Shown one piece after another: positions 43,784-53,645 of a stretch of DNA of 64,000 nucleotides (positions are counted from its first letter, which is position 1; the number at the start of each line of letters is the position of its first letter). This DNA comes from Tissierella sp032104385. GTDB lineage: Bacteria > Bacillota > Clostridia > Tissierellales > Tissierellaceae. Below the pieces are notes generated by a model. The model ran no database searches. It had not been told where the DNA came from and saw nothing but the letters and a program-made list of their open reading frames with translations. Both the position numbers and the translations under genes were made by a program. The stretch lies in assembly GCF_032104385.1 (NCBI RefSeq), contig NZ_DAMCHJ010000007.1, positions 62,001 to 126,000 on the forward strand. Direction: 5' to 3'.

Positions 43784-45137
43784 TCTATTAGTTGCAGAAA
43801 TAGGTAGTACTACAACAGTAGTTAATGCATTTAATGATTTAGATACCTGCCCAAAGTTTATTGGGCAGGGTCAATCAGCCACATCTGTATTAGAAGGTGA
43901 TGTTAATATTGGACTAAAAGGGGCTATAGATGATTTAGCAAAAAATCTTGGTGAAAAATCTATAGACTATGATGAACTTATAGCCACCAGCTCTGCAGCA
44001 GGAGGTCTTAGAATGACCGTTCATGGATTGGTATATGATATGACTGTTAAAGCTGCTAAAGAGGCTGCATTAGGTGCAGGGGCTAATATTAAATTCATTA
44101 CAGCTGGTAGGTTACGAAAGTCTGATTTAAGAAAGATAGAAGAAATAAAACCTAATATTATCCTAATTGCAGGTGGAGTAGATTATGGTGAAAGAGATAC
44201 TGCTCTTTACAATGCAGAGCTTATTGCAGAAATGAATTTAAACATACCTGTTATATATGCAGGAAATATTGAAAACCATGAAGATGTAAAGGAGATATTC
44301 CAAGGAAAAGAAACGGAACTTTATATAGTTGATAATGTCTATCCAAAAATTGATGAATTAAATGTAGAGCCTACAAGAAAAGTAATTCAAGAAGTATTTG
44401 AAAAACATATAATTCATGCACCAGGTATGGAACATGTGAGGGAAATGGTAACAGGACCTATTATGCCAACACCAGGTGCTGTAATGGAGGCTTCCCAACT
44501 TCTATATGATGATATTGGGGATTTATTAACTATTGATGTAGGAGGAGCCACAACAGATGTTCATTCTGTTACAGAAGATAGTGACGAAATATCAAGAATT
44601 TTAATAAATCCAGAACCTAAGGCTAAAAGAACTGTGGAAGGTGATCTTGGAGTATATGTAAGCATGAAGAATGTAGTTGAAATGGTGGGCAAAGAAGAAT
44701 TAACTAAGGAATTAAAGATTTCTATGGAAGAACTTGAAAACTTAATTTTTCACCACAAGCCAATTCCAGAAACTAATTTAGAAAAAAGGTTTGTAGAAGA
44801 ATTAACATTACATGCTACTATTACAGCTGTGAGAAGACATGCAGGTGGGTTGAAACATTTATATGGACCATCTGGAAAGAAAACCATTGCAGAAGGTAAA
44901 GATTTAACTCAAGTGAAATATATAATAGGTACAGGTGGTGCGCTAACTAGATTACCTAATAGAAAAAAAATACTTAGTGAAATTGCACTTTCAAACAAAG
45001 GAAATGATTTGCTTCCAAATACTGAAGCAGAAATTTTAATAGATAATCATTATATAATGGCATCACTTGGAGTAATGGCTAAAAAATATCCACAAGTAGC
45101 TTTAAAGCTTTTGGAAAATAGTCTTAAGGGGGAATAA
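43773..45137 (+). CDS. MutL/GlmL-family ATPase, probable reactivase of ornithine aminomutase
   Basis: A 454-residue member of the actin/Hsp70-like GlmL/MutL family encoded beside cobalamin mutases. Phosphate-binding signatures are VAEIGSTTTVVNAF at the start and TIDVGGATTDVHSV near residue 260; IGTGGALTRLPNRK lies near the C terminus. Related proteins are thought to reactivate glutamate mutase or diol dehydratase by ATP-driven release of damaged cobalamin. ATG 43773 overlaps oraE by 11 bases; an in-frame TTG at 43749 is deeper in oraE. Placement between oraE and orr strongly suggests a role with OraSE, but this is inference. Confidence 0.85.
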   Translation: MKINLLVAEIGSTTTVVNAFNDLDTCPKFIGQGQSATSVLEGDVNIGLKGAIDDLAKNLGEKSIDYDELIATSSAAGGLRMTVHGLVYDMTVKAAKEAALGAGANIKFITAGRLRKSDLRKIEEIKPNIILIAGGVDYGERDTALYNAELIAEMNLNIPVIYAGNIENHEDVKEIFQGKETELYIVDNVYPKIDELNVEPTRKVIQEVFEKHIIHAPGMEHVREMVTGPIMPTPGAVMEASQLLYDDIGDLLTIDVGGATTDVHSVTEDSDEISRILINPEPKAKRTVEGDLGVYVSMKNVVEMVGKEELTKELKISMEELENLIFHHKPIPETNLEKRFVEELTLHATITAVRRHAGGLKHLYGPSGKKTIAEGKDLTQVKYIIGTGGALTRLPNRKKILSEIALSNKGNDLLPNTEAEILIDNHYIMASLGVMAKKYPQVALKLLENSLKGE

Positions 45138-45140
45138 AAT

Positions 45141-46208
45141 GTGAGCTATCCCAAAATGACAATTAATTTAAAAACCATAAGAGATAATGTACGGGCTGTA
45201 TCTGGACTATGTAATGATAAAGGTATAAAGGTGGCAGGGGTAACTAAGGTTTTTGGTGGAAATCCAGCAATTGCTAAAGCATATATTGAAGGTGGAATAT
45301 CTTATTTAGCTGATTCTAGAATTGAAAACCTTATAAGATTAAAGGACTTGAATATACCTAAGATAATGTTAAGATTACCTATGAAATCTGAAGTAGATAA
45401 AATAGTAGATTATGCAGATATTTCCCTTAACTCAGAATTAGATACTATTACTTCTTTATCAGAAAAAGCCTTAGAAAAAAATAAAATTCACAAGATTATC
45501 TTGATGGTAGATTTGGGAGATTTAAGAGAAGGATATTATGATGAGAAAGCTTTATTTGAAGATGTAGAAAAAATAATAGAATTAAAGGGAGTTAAACTCA
45601 TAGGTTTAGGTACTAATTTAACTTGTTATGGCGGAGTAATACCAAATAAACATATCTTAGATAGATTAGCTAAGTTAGAGGAAAATATAGAAAAAAAGTA
45701 TAATATAGAATTAGAAATATTATCTGGTGGAAATTCAAGTACAATACATCTCTTATTAAAAGATACTAAAATAGATAAGATAAATAATTTGAGGCTGGGG
45801 GAATCTTTAGTACTTGGTACTGAATTTGCTTATGGAGAACAAATAGAAGGTACGAAAAATGATGCCTTTAAGCTTCAAGCAGAAATTATTGAAATAAAAG
45901 AAAAGCCTTCCGTTCCTACAGGAGAAATAGGAAAAGATGCTTTTGGCAATATACCTACCTTTATAGATAGGGGTATTAGGAAAAGAATACTCTGTGCAGT
46001 AGGTAAACAAGATGTGGATTTTGAAACTCTTCATCCCTTAGATGAGGACATAATTATTCTTGGCGGTAGCTCAGATCATCTTATATTAGATGGTTCAGAT
46101 AGTAAAATAGATTATAAAGTAGGAGATATTATTGAATTTAGGATGTCCTATGTTAGCATTCTAAGGGCAATGACATCTAGATATGTTGAAAAAGAGATAA
46201 TAGAATAA
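45141..46208 (+). CDS. orr: Ornithine racemase
   Basis: A 355-residue PLP racemase of the alanine racemase N-terminal barrel type, lacking the usual alanine racemase C-terminal domain. The PLP lysine is K36 in VAGVTKVFGG; LMVDLGDLREGYY and LSGGNSSTIHLL are typical of Orr. It supplies D-ornithine to the aminomutase. The start is GTG 45141 after GGGGGA; an ATG two bases earlier is followed at once by TGA in another frame. Last gene of the operon. Confidence 0.93.
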   Translation: MSYPKMTINLKTIRDNVRAVSGLCNDKGIKVAGVTKVFGGNPAIAKAYIEGGISYLADSRIENLIRLKDLNIPKIMLRLPMKSEVDKIVDYADISLNSELDTITSLSEKALEKNKIHKIILMVDLGDLREGYYDEKALFEDVEKIIELKGVKLIGLGTNLTCYGGVIPNKHILDRLAKLEENIEKKYNIELEILSGGNSSTIHLLLKDTKIDKINNLRLGESLVLGTEFAYGEQIEGTKNDAFKLQAEIIEIKEKPSVPTGEIGKDAFGNIPTFIDRGIRKRILCAVGKQDVDFETLHPLDEDIIILGGSSDHLILDGSDSKIDYKVGDIIEFRMSYVSILRAMTSRYVEKEIIE

Positions 46209-46225
46209 TTAAAAGAATGATTAAA

Positions 46226-46262
46226 AAAGCTTTGAAGGAATTACTTCAAAGCTTTAATTTTA
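46226..46262 (+). terminator. Terminator of the ornithine operon
   Basis: AAAGCTTTGAAG (46226-46237) pairs with CTTCAAAGCTTT (46244-46255), followed by AATTTTAT. The U-tract is imperfect. Confidence 0.78.
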
Positions 46263-46422
46263 TTTATAAAGAATAATAGATAATTTGTTTATTGAAATAT
46301 TTTTATAAATATAATATGTTATAATAAACAATAAAACAACTTTAAAAAATAATCAAATATTATTAATAGATTATATAAAAGCTATTAGAAAAAATTGAAA
46401 TAAATTTTAGGTGGGATTAATT

Positions 46423-47589
46423 ATGATAGAAAAGATTAATGATATTACTTATAGTATATTAAATGATTTAAAGGAATTAAATGAATATATTTATAATAAT
46501 CCAGAACTAGGAAATGAAGAGTTTAAATCTTCAAAGGCTCATATAGAGCTTTTAAGGAAATATGGTTTTCAAGTAGAAGAAGAATATCTTGGTATAAAAA
46601 CTGGATTTAAAGCTTATTATAAAAGTAAAAAAGAAGGACCTGCAATATCTTATTTATCTGAATATGATGCTTTACCTAAAATAGGACATGGTTGCGGGCA
46701 TAATTTACTTGGTACTACTAATACAGGAGCAGCTATAGTTTTAAAGTATTTATTAGATGACATAGGAGGAACTGTTGTAGTATTTGGAACTCCAGCGGAA
46801 GAAACCAATGGAGCAAAGGTTAAAATGGTAGAAGAAGGAGCTTTTGAAGGTATTGATGTAGCCATGTTAGCCCATCCATCTTCTACATATAGTAAAAGTG
46901 GTACATCCCTAGCTATGGAAGCTATACAATTTACATTTAAAGGAAAAGCTTCTCATGCTGCTTCAGATCCAGATAAAGGTATCAATGCCCTTGATGCAGT
47001 AATAATGACTTTTAATAGTATTAATGCCCTAAGAGAGCATATATTGCCTTCTGCTAGAATTCATGGGGTTATAAGAGAGGGAGGTAAAGCTGCAAATATA
47101 GTTCCAGATTTAGCTATTGCTCAATTTTATGTAAGGACTCCCAGGAAAGCCTATTTACAGAAATTAACAGAAAAGGTTAAGAATTGTGCTAGAGGTGCTG
47201 CATTAGCAACAGGAGCTAGTCTACAAATATCTAATTATGAGCTTGGATATGATGATTTAGTTACTAATGAAACTTTATCAGAAATATTTACAAAAAACCT
47301 TAAAAGTCAAGGAGTACAAAATCCTGATAATATAAAATTAACCTTCGGTTCTGTAGATATGGGAAATGTAAGTCATGTATGTCCTGCTATTCATCCCTAT
47401 TTTGGGATACATGGTGATGATAGTATTGCGGCACACACTGAAGAATTCAGAGATGCTACACTAACAGATAAAGCCTATGAAAATATGATTATTACAATTA
47501 ATGCTTTAGTAAATACAGGAGTTCAAGTTATTCAAAATAAGGATTTACTTGAGAAAATAATAGAAGAGTTTAATGCTAGTAAAAATTGA
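46423..47589 (+). CDS. M20D-family amidohydrolase
   Basis: A 388-residue cytosolic metallo-amidohydrolase related to aminobenzoyl-glutamate hydrolase subunits and N-acyl amino acid amidohydrolases. SYLSEYDALPKIGHGCGHNLLGTT, GTPAEETNGAKVKM, HPSSTYSKSG and GKASHAA carry metal and substrate residues of this branch. It removes an acyl group or amino acid from a small amide; substrate unknown. ATG 46423 is eight bases after AGGTGGG, and an in-frame GTG 46411 overlaps that site. It is monocistronic between the ornithine operon and rarA. A folate-related role is possible but untested. Confidence 0.85.
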   Translation: MIEKINDITYSILNDLKELNEYIYNNPELGNEEFKSSKAHIELLRKYGFQVEEEYLGIKTGFKAYYKSKKEGPAISYLSEYDALPKIGHGCGHNLLGTTNTGAAIVLKYLLDDIGGTVVVFGTPAEETNGAKVKMVEEGAFEGIDVAMLAHPSSTYSKSGTSLAMEAIQFTFKGKASHAASDPDKGINALDAVIMTFNSINALREHILPSARIHGVIREGGKAANIVPDLAIAQFYVRTPRKAYLQKLTEKVKNCARGAALATGASLQISNYELGYDDLVTNETLSEIFTKNLKSQGVQNPDNIKLTFGSVDMGNVSHVCPAIHPYFGIHGDDSIAAHTEEFRDATLTDKAYENMIITINALVNTGVQVIQNKDLLEKIIEEFNASKN

Positions 47590-47650
47590 TTAAATTCATT
47601 TCTTATATGATATAATACTATATATAATATAAAGGTAATTAGGTGATTAA

Positions 47651-48958
47651 ATGGATTTGTTTACTTTGAGTATGGAAGAAAAGCTTAAGAAAAGTGCACC
47701 CTTAGCCGATAGAATGAGACCTGAAAAAATAGAGGAATTTGTAGGGCAAGAACATATATTAGGTGAAGGGAAATTTCTAAATAGAGCTATAAAGGCAGAT
47801 AGGATTACTTCTATGATATTTTTTGGACCTCCTGGAACAGGTAAGACTACTTTGGCCACTATAATAGCCAATACTACAAATATGCTTTTTGAAAAATTAT
47901 CAGCTGTAACATCTGGAGTAAGAGATATCCGAGAAGTAATGGATAGGGCTGAAGAAAATTTAAAATTGTATAACAAGAGAACTATTCTTTTTGTAGATGA
48001 AATTCATAGATTTAATAAGTCACAACAAGATGCATTACTGCCTTTTGTAGAGAGAGGAATAATTATTTTAATCGGTGCCACAACTGAAAATCCCTACTTT
48101 GAAGTAAATAAAGCTTTATTGTCTAGGGTAATGGTTCTAAAACTAGAATCTTTAAATAGAGATAATCTGAAAAAATTAATTTATAATGCTTTAACTAATT
48201 CAGAAAAAGGATTAGGTAATTATAAAGTAAATATAACAGATGAAGCAATTGATTATTTAATAACTATTTCCGATGGAGATGGGAGAACGTTACTCAATTC
48301 TTTAGAAATTGGAGTTCTTTCAACACCTATAGATGAAAACGAAATGATTGAAATAGATTTAGATACAATAAAAGAATCTATTCAAATAAAAACGGCTAGA
48401 TATGATAAAGGTGGGGATGAGCATTATGATACTATTTCTGCCTTTATTAAAAGCATGAGAGGTGGAGATGCCGATGGAACTTTGTATTGGTTAGCAAAGA
48501 TGATTAATGCAGGGGAAGATCCCAAATTTATAGCTAGGAGAATAATTATATGTGCATCAGAAGATGTGGGAAATGCAGATCCCAATGCACTGAATATAGC
48601 AGTGTCTGCTTTTAATGCAGTAAATGTAATAGGTATGCCAGAAGGACGAATACCCTTAGCACAAGCGGCGGTATATATAGCTGCTGCTCCAAAAAGTAAT
48701 GCAGTCTACGTTGGTATAAATAGTGCATTAAAAGATATAAGGGAAAAAGAAATAGGTAAGGTTCCAACTCATTTAAAAGATGGTTCTTACCCTGGAGCTA
48801 AGAATTTGGGCAATGGTATAGGCTATAAATATCCTCATGATTATGAAGGAGCTTTTGTTCAACAACAATATTTACCTACTGAATATATAGACAAAAAATA
48901 TTATGTACCTACAGAAAATGGATATGAAAAAGAGATAAAAGAAAGATTATTGACTTAA
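47651..48958 (+). CDS. rarA: Replication-associated recombination ATPase RarA (MgsA)
   Basis: A 435-residue AAA+ clamp-loader-like ATPase acting at stalled forks. PLADRMRPEKIEEFVGQEHIL, Walker A FFGPPGTGKTTLA, Walker B ILFVDEIHRFNKSQQDALLP, the sensor GATTENPYFEVN and the C-terminal LPTEYIDKKYYVPTENG are characteristic. AGGTGA precedes the ATG. It appears to be a stand-alone housekeeping gene inserted between the catabolic modules. Confidence 0.96.
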   Translation: MDLFTLSMEEKLKKSAPLADRMRPEKIEEFVGQEHILGEGKFLNRAIKADRITSMIFFGPPGTGKTTLATIIANTTNMLFEKLSAVTSGVRDIREVMDRAEENLKLYNKRTILFVDEIHRFNKSQQDALLPFVERGIIILIGATTENPYFEVNKALLSRVMVLKLESLNRDNLKKLIYNALTNSEKGLGNYKVNITDEAIDYLITISDGDGRTLLNSLEIGVLSTPIDENEMIEIDLDTIKESIQIKTARYDKGGDEHYDTISAFIKSMRGGDADGTLYWLAKMINAGEDPKFIARRIIICASEDVGNADPNALNIAVSAFNAVNVIGMPEGRIPLAQAAVYIAAAPKSNAVYVGINSALKDIREKEIGKVPTHLKDGSYPGAKNLGNGIGYKYPHDYEGAFVQQQYLPTEYIDKKYYVPTENGYEKEIKERLLT

Positions 48959-49019
48959 AAAAAGTATAGTTATAATTTGTTTTTATAGTTTTTCTAAACT
49001 AATATTGATAGGTGATAAT

Positions 49020-50357
49020 ATGTTGGAACAGTTTAATTGTAAAAATGTAGTTATTGTTAACAACAAAGGAGAAATTATTTATTTTACCATGAATAATTTG
49101 CCTATTTATGACTTGGAATTAGAGAATACTATGGGCAGGAAGGTTACCTCTCTTTATAAAAATTTAGATAACAATAATAGTTCTATGATTGCCTCTATAA
49201 AAACAGGAAAATCTTTTATAAACTTAAAACAAGGTTTAAAAACACAAAATGATAATTTAGTTTATCAGGTGGGATCTACATATCCGCTTATAGAGGGAAA
49301 TAAGGTAATTGGTGCCATTGAATTTGCAGATATTGTAGATGAAAATAATATTAGTATCTACAATAGAGACTATAAATATAAAATATATTATAGACAAAAC
49401 GGTACTTGCTATACAATTGATGATATAATTACAAGAAATGCTAAAATGCTTGAAATTAAGGAAAAAATTCGTAGAGTATCAAAGACAGAATCTACAGTTT
49501 TAATTCAAGGTAATACAGGTACGGGAAAGGAATTAGTTGCACAATCAATTCATAATTGTAGTAATAGAAGAGATGGACCTTTTGTTTCTCAGAATTGTGG
49601 AGCTATACCAGAAAATCTATTAGAAGGTATTTTATTTGGTACAGCAAAAGGTAGTTTTACAGGTGCTGAAGAAAAAGAAGGACTTTTTGAATCGGCTAAA
49701 GGAGGAACTCTATTTTTAGATGAGATAAACTCTTTAAGTCCTATATCACAAGTAAAAATTTTAAAAGCAATTGAAGAAAAAAGAATTAGAAGAATAGGAG
49801 GTACTCAAGAGATACCTTTAGATATAAGAATTATTGTGGCATTAAATGAAGAGCCACAAAAACTTATGAAGGAAGGTAGAATGAGGAGTGATTTATATTA
49901 TAGACTTTCAGTAGTTCAAATAATTTTACCAGATTTAATTCATAGAAAAGATGATATTGAAATTCTATCTAATTATTATATAGAAAGATATAATAGGGAA
50001 TTAGGATATAAGGTGAGGCCTATTTCAAAAGAGTTACTTTCTGCATTTGAAGATTATCATTGGCCTGGTAATATTAGAGAGCTGAAAAATGTAATAGAAG
50101 GTGGTTTTAATGTTATTATTAGAAATGAAATTACCCTAAAGGATATACCAAAAAGAATTTTAGAAAGTAAAAATACTCTTCCAATACAAGCTTTACAAAG
50201 CTCTAATTATGATCTAAAAACATATTTGGAGAATCATGAAAAAAATATTATCTTAGAAGCATATAAAGTGCACCAAAATAATTTAAGTTTAACAGCTAAA
50301 TCTTTAAAGATTTCAAAACAATTACTAAAATATAAGATAGATAAGTATATGAAATGA
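49020..50357 (+). CDS. Second sigma-54-dependent activator
   Basis: A 445-residue enhancer-binding protein with an N-terminal PAS-like region (YQVGSTYPLIEGNKVIGAIE resembles INSTIPLYADEKIIGALE of the first activator), an AAA+ domain with Walker A GNTGTGKE, the contact loop GSFTGA and Walker B GGTLFLDEIN, and a Fis-type HTH (NLSLTAKSLKISKQLLKYK). It is clearly a paralogue of the 36625 gene. It lies 210 bases before a symporter gene that has its own -24/-12 promoter and probably controls it. ATG 49020 is preceded by ATAGGTGA. Confidence 0.9.
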   Translation: MLEQFNCKNVVIVNNKGEIIYFTMNNLPIYDLELENTMGRKVTSLYKNLDNNNSSMIASIKTGKSFINLKQGLKTQNDNLVYQVGSTYPLIEGNKVIGAIEFADIVDENNISIYNRDYKYKIYYRQNGTCYTIDDIITRNAKMLEIKEKIRRVSKTESTVLIQGNTGTGKELVAQSIHNCSNRRDGPFVSQNCGAIPENLLEGILFGTAKGSFTGAEEKEGLFESAKGGTLFLDEINSLSPISQVKILKAIEEKRIRRIGGTQEIPLDIRIIVALNEEPQKLMKEGRMRSDLYYRLSVVQIILPDLIHRKDDIEILSNYYIERYNRELGYKVRPISKELLSAFEDYHWPGNIRELKNVIEGGFNVIIRNEITLKDIPKRILESKNTLPIQALQSSNYDLKTYLENHEKNIILEAYKVHQNNLSLTAKSLKISKQLLKYKIDKYMK

Positions 50358-50398
50358 TATAGTATTTTATAAATACGTATAATGAACTTATAAATCGT

Positions 50399-50448
50399 AA
50401 AAGATATTTTACAGTAAAAGAAATTTTACTATAAAATATCTTTTTTAT
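50399..50448 (+). terminator. Terminator of the second sigma-54 activator gene
   Basis: AAAAGATATTTTA...AGTAAAA (50399-50419) pairs with TTTTACT...TAAAATATCTTTT (50424-50444) with one internal mismatch, followed by TT and AT-rich sequence. Confidence 0.78.
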
Positions 50449-50514
50449 TTGACTAAAAAATATCAAAATATAATGAAAATTAGCTATATTCACAATTGAT
50501 TTTATTTAAATGTA

Positions 50515-50531
50515 TTGGCATAAATCTTGCT
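50515..50531 (+). promoter_or_regulatory. Sigma-54 (-24/-12) promoter of the symporter-rocB unit
   Basis: TTGGCA-TAAATC-TTGCT has GG and GC 12 bases apart, the same geometry as the promoter at 38179. It lies 40 bases before the symporter start. Confidence 0.9.
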
Positions 50532-50570
50532 GTAATATGATAATGAATAAAAAATGAAGGAGGAAGAATG

Positions 50571-51941
50571 ATGGATTCTTTTGTAAACTTTATAGTCACA
50601 ATTTCTAACTGGATTTGGGGCACGCCTATGCTTATTATTTTATTTGGCGGAGGATTAATTCTTAGCTTTTCTTTAGGTTTTTTTCAATTTAAGTATTTTG
50701 GATTTATTTGTAAAGAGACATTTGGTAAAATTCTTAAAAATCCTGAAAAAGGTGAAGGTACTGTGTCGCCTTTTCAAGCCGCTTCTGCTGCATTGGCTTC
50801 TACAATAGGAGCTTCTAATATTGTTGGAGTACCTGTTGCCATAGCTTTTGGCGGACCTGGTGCAGTATTTTGGATGTGGCTTACTGCTTTAATAGGTAGT
50901 GCATCAAAGTTTAGTGAAATTGTCTTAGGCATCAAATATAGACAAAAGAACGAACTAGGAGAATTCGTTGGAGGACCGCAATATTATCTAGATAAAGGCT
51001 TAAAAGCTCCATGGTTAGGTAAATTATTTGCCTTCTGTTTGATGCTTGAAATAGTTCCTTCTGTAGCCACTCAAACCGTATCAGTAGTACAAACAGCTAA
51101 CACTCTTAATATTCCAAACTGGGTTTCAGGAGCAGTGGTTGCTATTTTAGTTGGTATTGTTGTTTATGGTGGAATTAAAAGAATAGTTCAAGTTTCAGAA
51201 AAATTAGTTCCTTTTATGGCAGGACTTTATTTAATAGGTGCATTAGTTATTACAATTATAAATATTGGAGAACTACCTTCTATTATTGTTTTAATTTTTA
51301 AAGGTGCATTTACTCCTATGGCTGCAGCTGGTGGATTTACTGGTGCTGCTATAGCTCAGGCTATTAAAAATGGAGTTGCAAGAGGAACTTATTCCAACGA
51401 GGCTGGTATGGGTACCGCTTCTATTGCTCATGCTGCTGCAGTAACTGACCATCCAGTTCGCCAAGCCTTCTGGGGTATCTTTGAAATAATAGTTGATACT
51501 TTAATGGTATGTACTATGACAGCTATGGTTGTTCTAACAACTGGATTATGGAAAACTGTTCCATCATCAGATGCAGCCAGTATTCCAGCAAGAGCTTTCC
51601 AGCAATTGTTAGGGGAAGGGCTTGGTGGTGGTATTGTAACATTTAGTATTACATTATTTGTACTTTCAACTATAATAGTTATTGTATTCTATGGTGAAAA
51701 ACAAGCAGAATATCTATTTGGAACAAAATTTGCAAAAATAATGAAGTTTATATATCTAGTAGCTATTTTCTTAGGAGCATATGGGGGTATTGAGTTTTTA
51801 TATAGTTTCTTAGATATATTATTGGCTTCTATTGTAATTCCTAATATGATAGGATTAGTATTGATGAGAAACCAAGTTAAGGAACTGAAAGATGAATTTT
51901 TCAGTAGTTCTGAATTTTATGCAAGTATAAAAGCTAAATAA
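50571..51941 (+). CDS. AGCS-family sodium:amino acid symporter
   Basis: A membrane transporter with about eleven helices of the alanine/glycine:cation symporter family (AgcS/AlsT). Marks are FQAASAALASTIGASNIVGV, FWMWLTALIGSASKFSE, GGPQYYLDKGL and GTYSNEAGMGTASIAHAAA. It takes up alanine, glycine or a related small amino acid with sodium. Two consecutive ATGs (50568 and 50571) follow AGGAGGAAG; either is possible, and the protein is 456 or 457 residues. Controlled by the sigma-54 promoter at 50515 and probably cotranscribed with the RocB-like gene 30 bases downstream. Substrate inferred only. Confidence 0.92.
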   Translation: MDSFVNFIVTISNWIWGTPMLIILFGGGLILSFSLGFFQFKYFGFICKETFGKILKNPEKGEGTVSPFQAASAALASTIGASNIVGVPVAIAFGGPGAVFWMWLTALIGSASKFSEIVLGIKYRQKNELGEFVGGPQYYLDKGLKAPWLGKLFAFCLMLEIVPSVATQTVSVVQTANTLNIPNWVSGAVVAILVGIVVYGGIKRIVQVSEKLVPFMAGLYLIGALVITIINIGELPSIIVLIFKGAFTPMAAAGGFTGAAIAQAIKNGVARGTYSNEAGMGTASIAHAAAVTDHPVRQAFWGIFEIIVDTLMVCTMTAMVVLTTGLWKTVPSSDAASIPARAFQQLLGEGLGGGIVTFSITLFVLSTIIVIVFYGEKQAEYLFGTKFAKIMKFIYLVAIFLGAYGGIEFLYSFLDILLASIVIPNMIGLVLMRNQVKELKDEFFSSSEFYASIKAK

Positions 51942-51971
51942 AAGAGAACTAAATATTATAGGAGGCAGAGT

Positions 51972-53630
51972 ATGAATAAAGAAATTGCAGCAAGAATTGA
52001 GCAGATTGCAGTAGAGTTAACAAAAGAGCTTAGTGTGGTAGAAACATTAGGAGAGTTAGATTCTGTGCAAAAAATTTATGATATTTTTTTAGAAATGGAT
52101 TATTATAAAGAAAATCCTAATCATATAAAATTTGTGGATATAGCGAATGACAAACTAGGTAGAAAATCTGTATTAGTAATATTAAAAGGAAAAAAGGGAA
52201 ATAGCAATAAAACTGTATTGATGATAGGGCATACTGATACAGTTGGTATCTCAGATTATGGCAGCTTGAAAGAATATGCTAATAAACCATATGAGTTGAC
52301 AGAGAAATTTAAAGAGATAGCATCTACATTACCAGAAGAAGTAAGAAAAGACTTGGAATCGGGAGATTATTTATTTGGCAGAGGAATTTTTGATATGAAA
52401 ACTGGTGATGCTATAATAATAGCATTGATGGAATATATATCAAAGAACATTGAAGACTTTGAAGGTAATTTGATTTATGCTGCTGTTTGTGATGAGGAAG
52501 GAAACTCAGGTGGTATGTTATCTATAATACCAGAGTTAGTTAAAATCCAAGAAAAAGAAGGATTTGAATATCTAGCTCTTTTAGATACTGATTACATGAC
52601 ATCTGAATTTGAAGGCGATGAAAATAAATATGTTTATATAGGAACAGTAGGTAAATTAATGCCATCATTCTATATAGTAGGAAAAGAAACTCATGTTGGT
52701 GAATCATTTAAAGGAATAGATCCTAATCAAATAGCTTCTTCTATTACCAATAGAATCAATTTAAATACTGACTTTTGTGATGTGGCTGAAGGTGAAGTTT
52801 CACTTCCTCCAATTACTTTAAAACAAAGGGATTTAAAGCCAGAGTATTCAGTTCAAATAGCGAAAACATCTACTTTATTCTTTAACTATGCAACACATTG
52901 CAGTACACCAGATGAAGTATTGGTGAAGATGAAAGATGCAGCCATGGAAGCCTTTGAGTCAACAATTGATAATTTAAATATCCAATATGAAAGATTTTGT
53001 CAGCTAGCAGGAAGAGAATATAAAAAGCTTCCTTGGAAAGCAAGAGTATTAACATATGAAGAATTATATAAAAAAGTAAAAGCAGAAATGGGCAATAAAC
53101 TTGATGAAAAGATTGCTGAACTTACAGAAGAAATGTTAAAAGATGAATCTATAGATCAAAGAGATTTTTCCTTAAAGTTAGTAGAAGCAGTTCACAATTT
53201 ATGGTCATATAGAGAGCCAGTTGTTATAGTATATTATACACCTCCATATTACCCTCATATTTATGTAGAGGGAAGTGCACCAAAAGAAAAAGCATTGCTA
53301 AATGCAGTAGCAGATGCTGTAAGTACAACTAAATCAGATTATAAATTGGTTTATAAGAAGTTCTTTCCATATATTTCAGATTTAAGCTATGGGGCAGCCC
53401 CAAAAGATCCAAAGATCATAGCAGCACTGAAAGATAATATGCCTGGATTTGGAACTAAATATGATTTACCACTAGAAGATATGCAAAAATTAGATTTACC
53501 AGTGTTAGATATAGGGTCTTTTGGTAAGGATGCACATAAGTTTACAGAGAGGATTGAAAAGAAATATTCTTTTGAAGTAGCACCGCAATTAGTATACAAA
53601 ACTATTATGAACTTATTAAAAAATAATTAA
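51972..53630 (+). CDS. rocB: RocB-like M20-family peptidase
   Basis: A 552-residue M20/M25/M40-type metallohydrolase resembling RocB of the Bacillus arginine utilisation operon. Metal-site motifs are LMIGHTDTVGI, FGRGIFDMKTGDA, AAVCDEEGNSGG and HKFTERIEKKYSFEVAPQ at the end. RocB substrate is unknown. Its presence beside a sigma-54 activator and an ornithine pathway echoes the RocR regulon, which supports a role in arginine or ornithine-containing compounds. GGAGG precedes the ATG. Confidence 0.88.
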   Translation: MNKEIAARIEQIAVELTKELSVVETLGELDSVQKIYDIFLEMDYYKENPNHIKFVDIANDKLGRKSVLVILKGKKGNSNKTVLMIGHTDTVGISDYGSLKEYANKPYELTEKFKEIASTLPEEVRKDLESGDYLFGRGIFDMKTGDAIIIALMEYISKNIEDFEGNLIYAAVCDEEGNSGGMLSIIPELVKIQEKEGFEYLALLDTDYMTSEFEGDENKYVYIGTVGKLMPSFYIVGKETHVGESFKGIDPNQIASSITNRINLNTDFCDVAEGEVSLPPITLKQRDLKPEYSVQIAKTSTLFFNYATHCSTPDEVLVKMKDAAMEAFESTIDNLNIQYERFCQLAGREYKKLPWKARVLTYEELYKKVKAEMGNKLDEKIAELTEEMLKDESIDQRDFSLKLVEAVHNLWSYREPVVIVYYTPPYYPHIYVEGSAPKEKALLNAVADAVSTTKSDYKLVYKKFFPYISDLSYGAAPKDPKIIAALKDNMPGFGTKYDLPLEDMQKLDLPVLDIGSFGKDAHKFTERIEKKYSFEVAPQLVYKTIMNLLKNN

Positions 53631-53645
53631 TTAAAAAAATAGTGC

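Noticed and set aside
45139..45143. ATG start for orr at 45139
   Set aside because: That ATG is followed at once by TGA; the GTG at 45141 opens the true frame.
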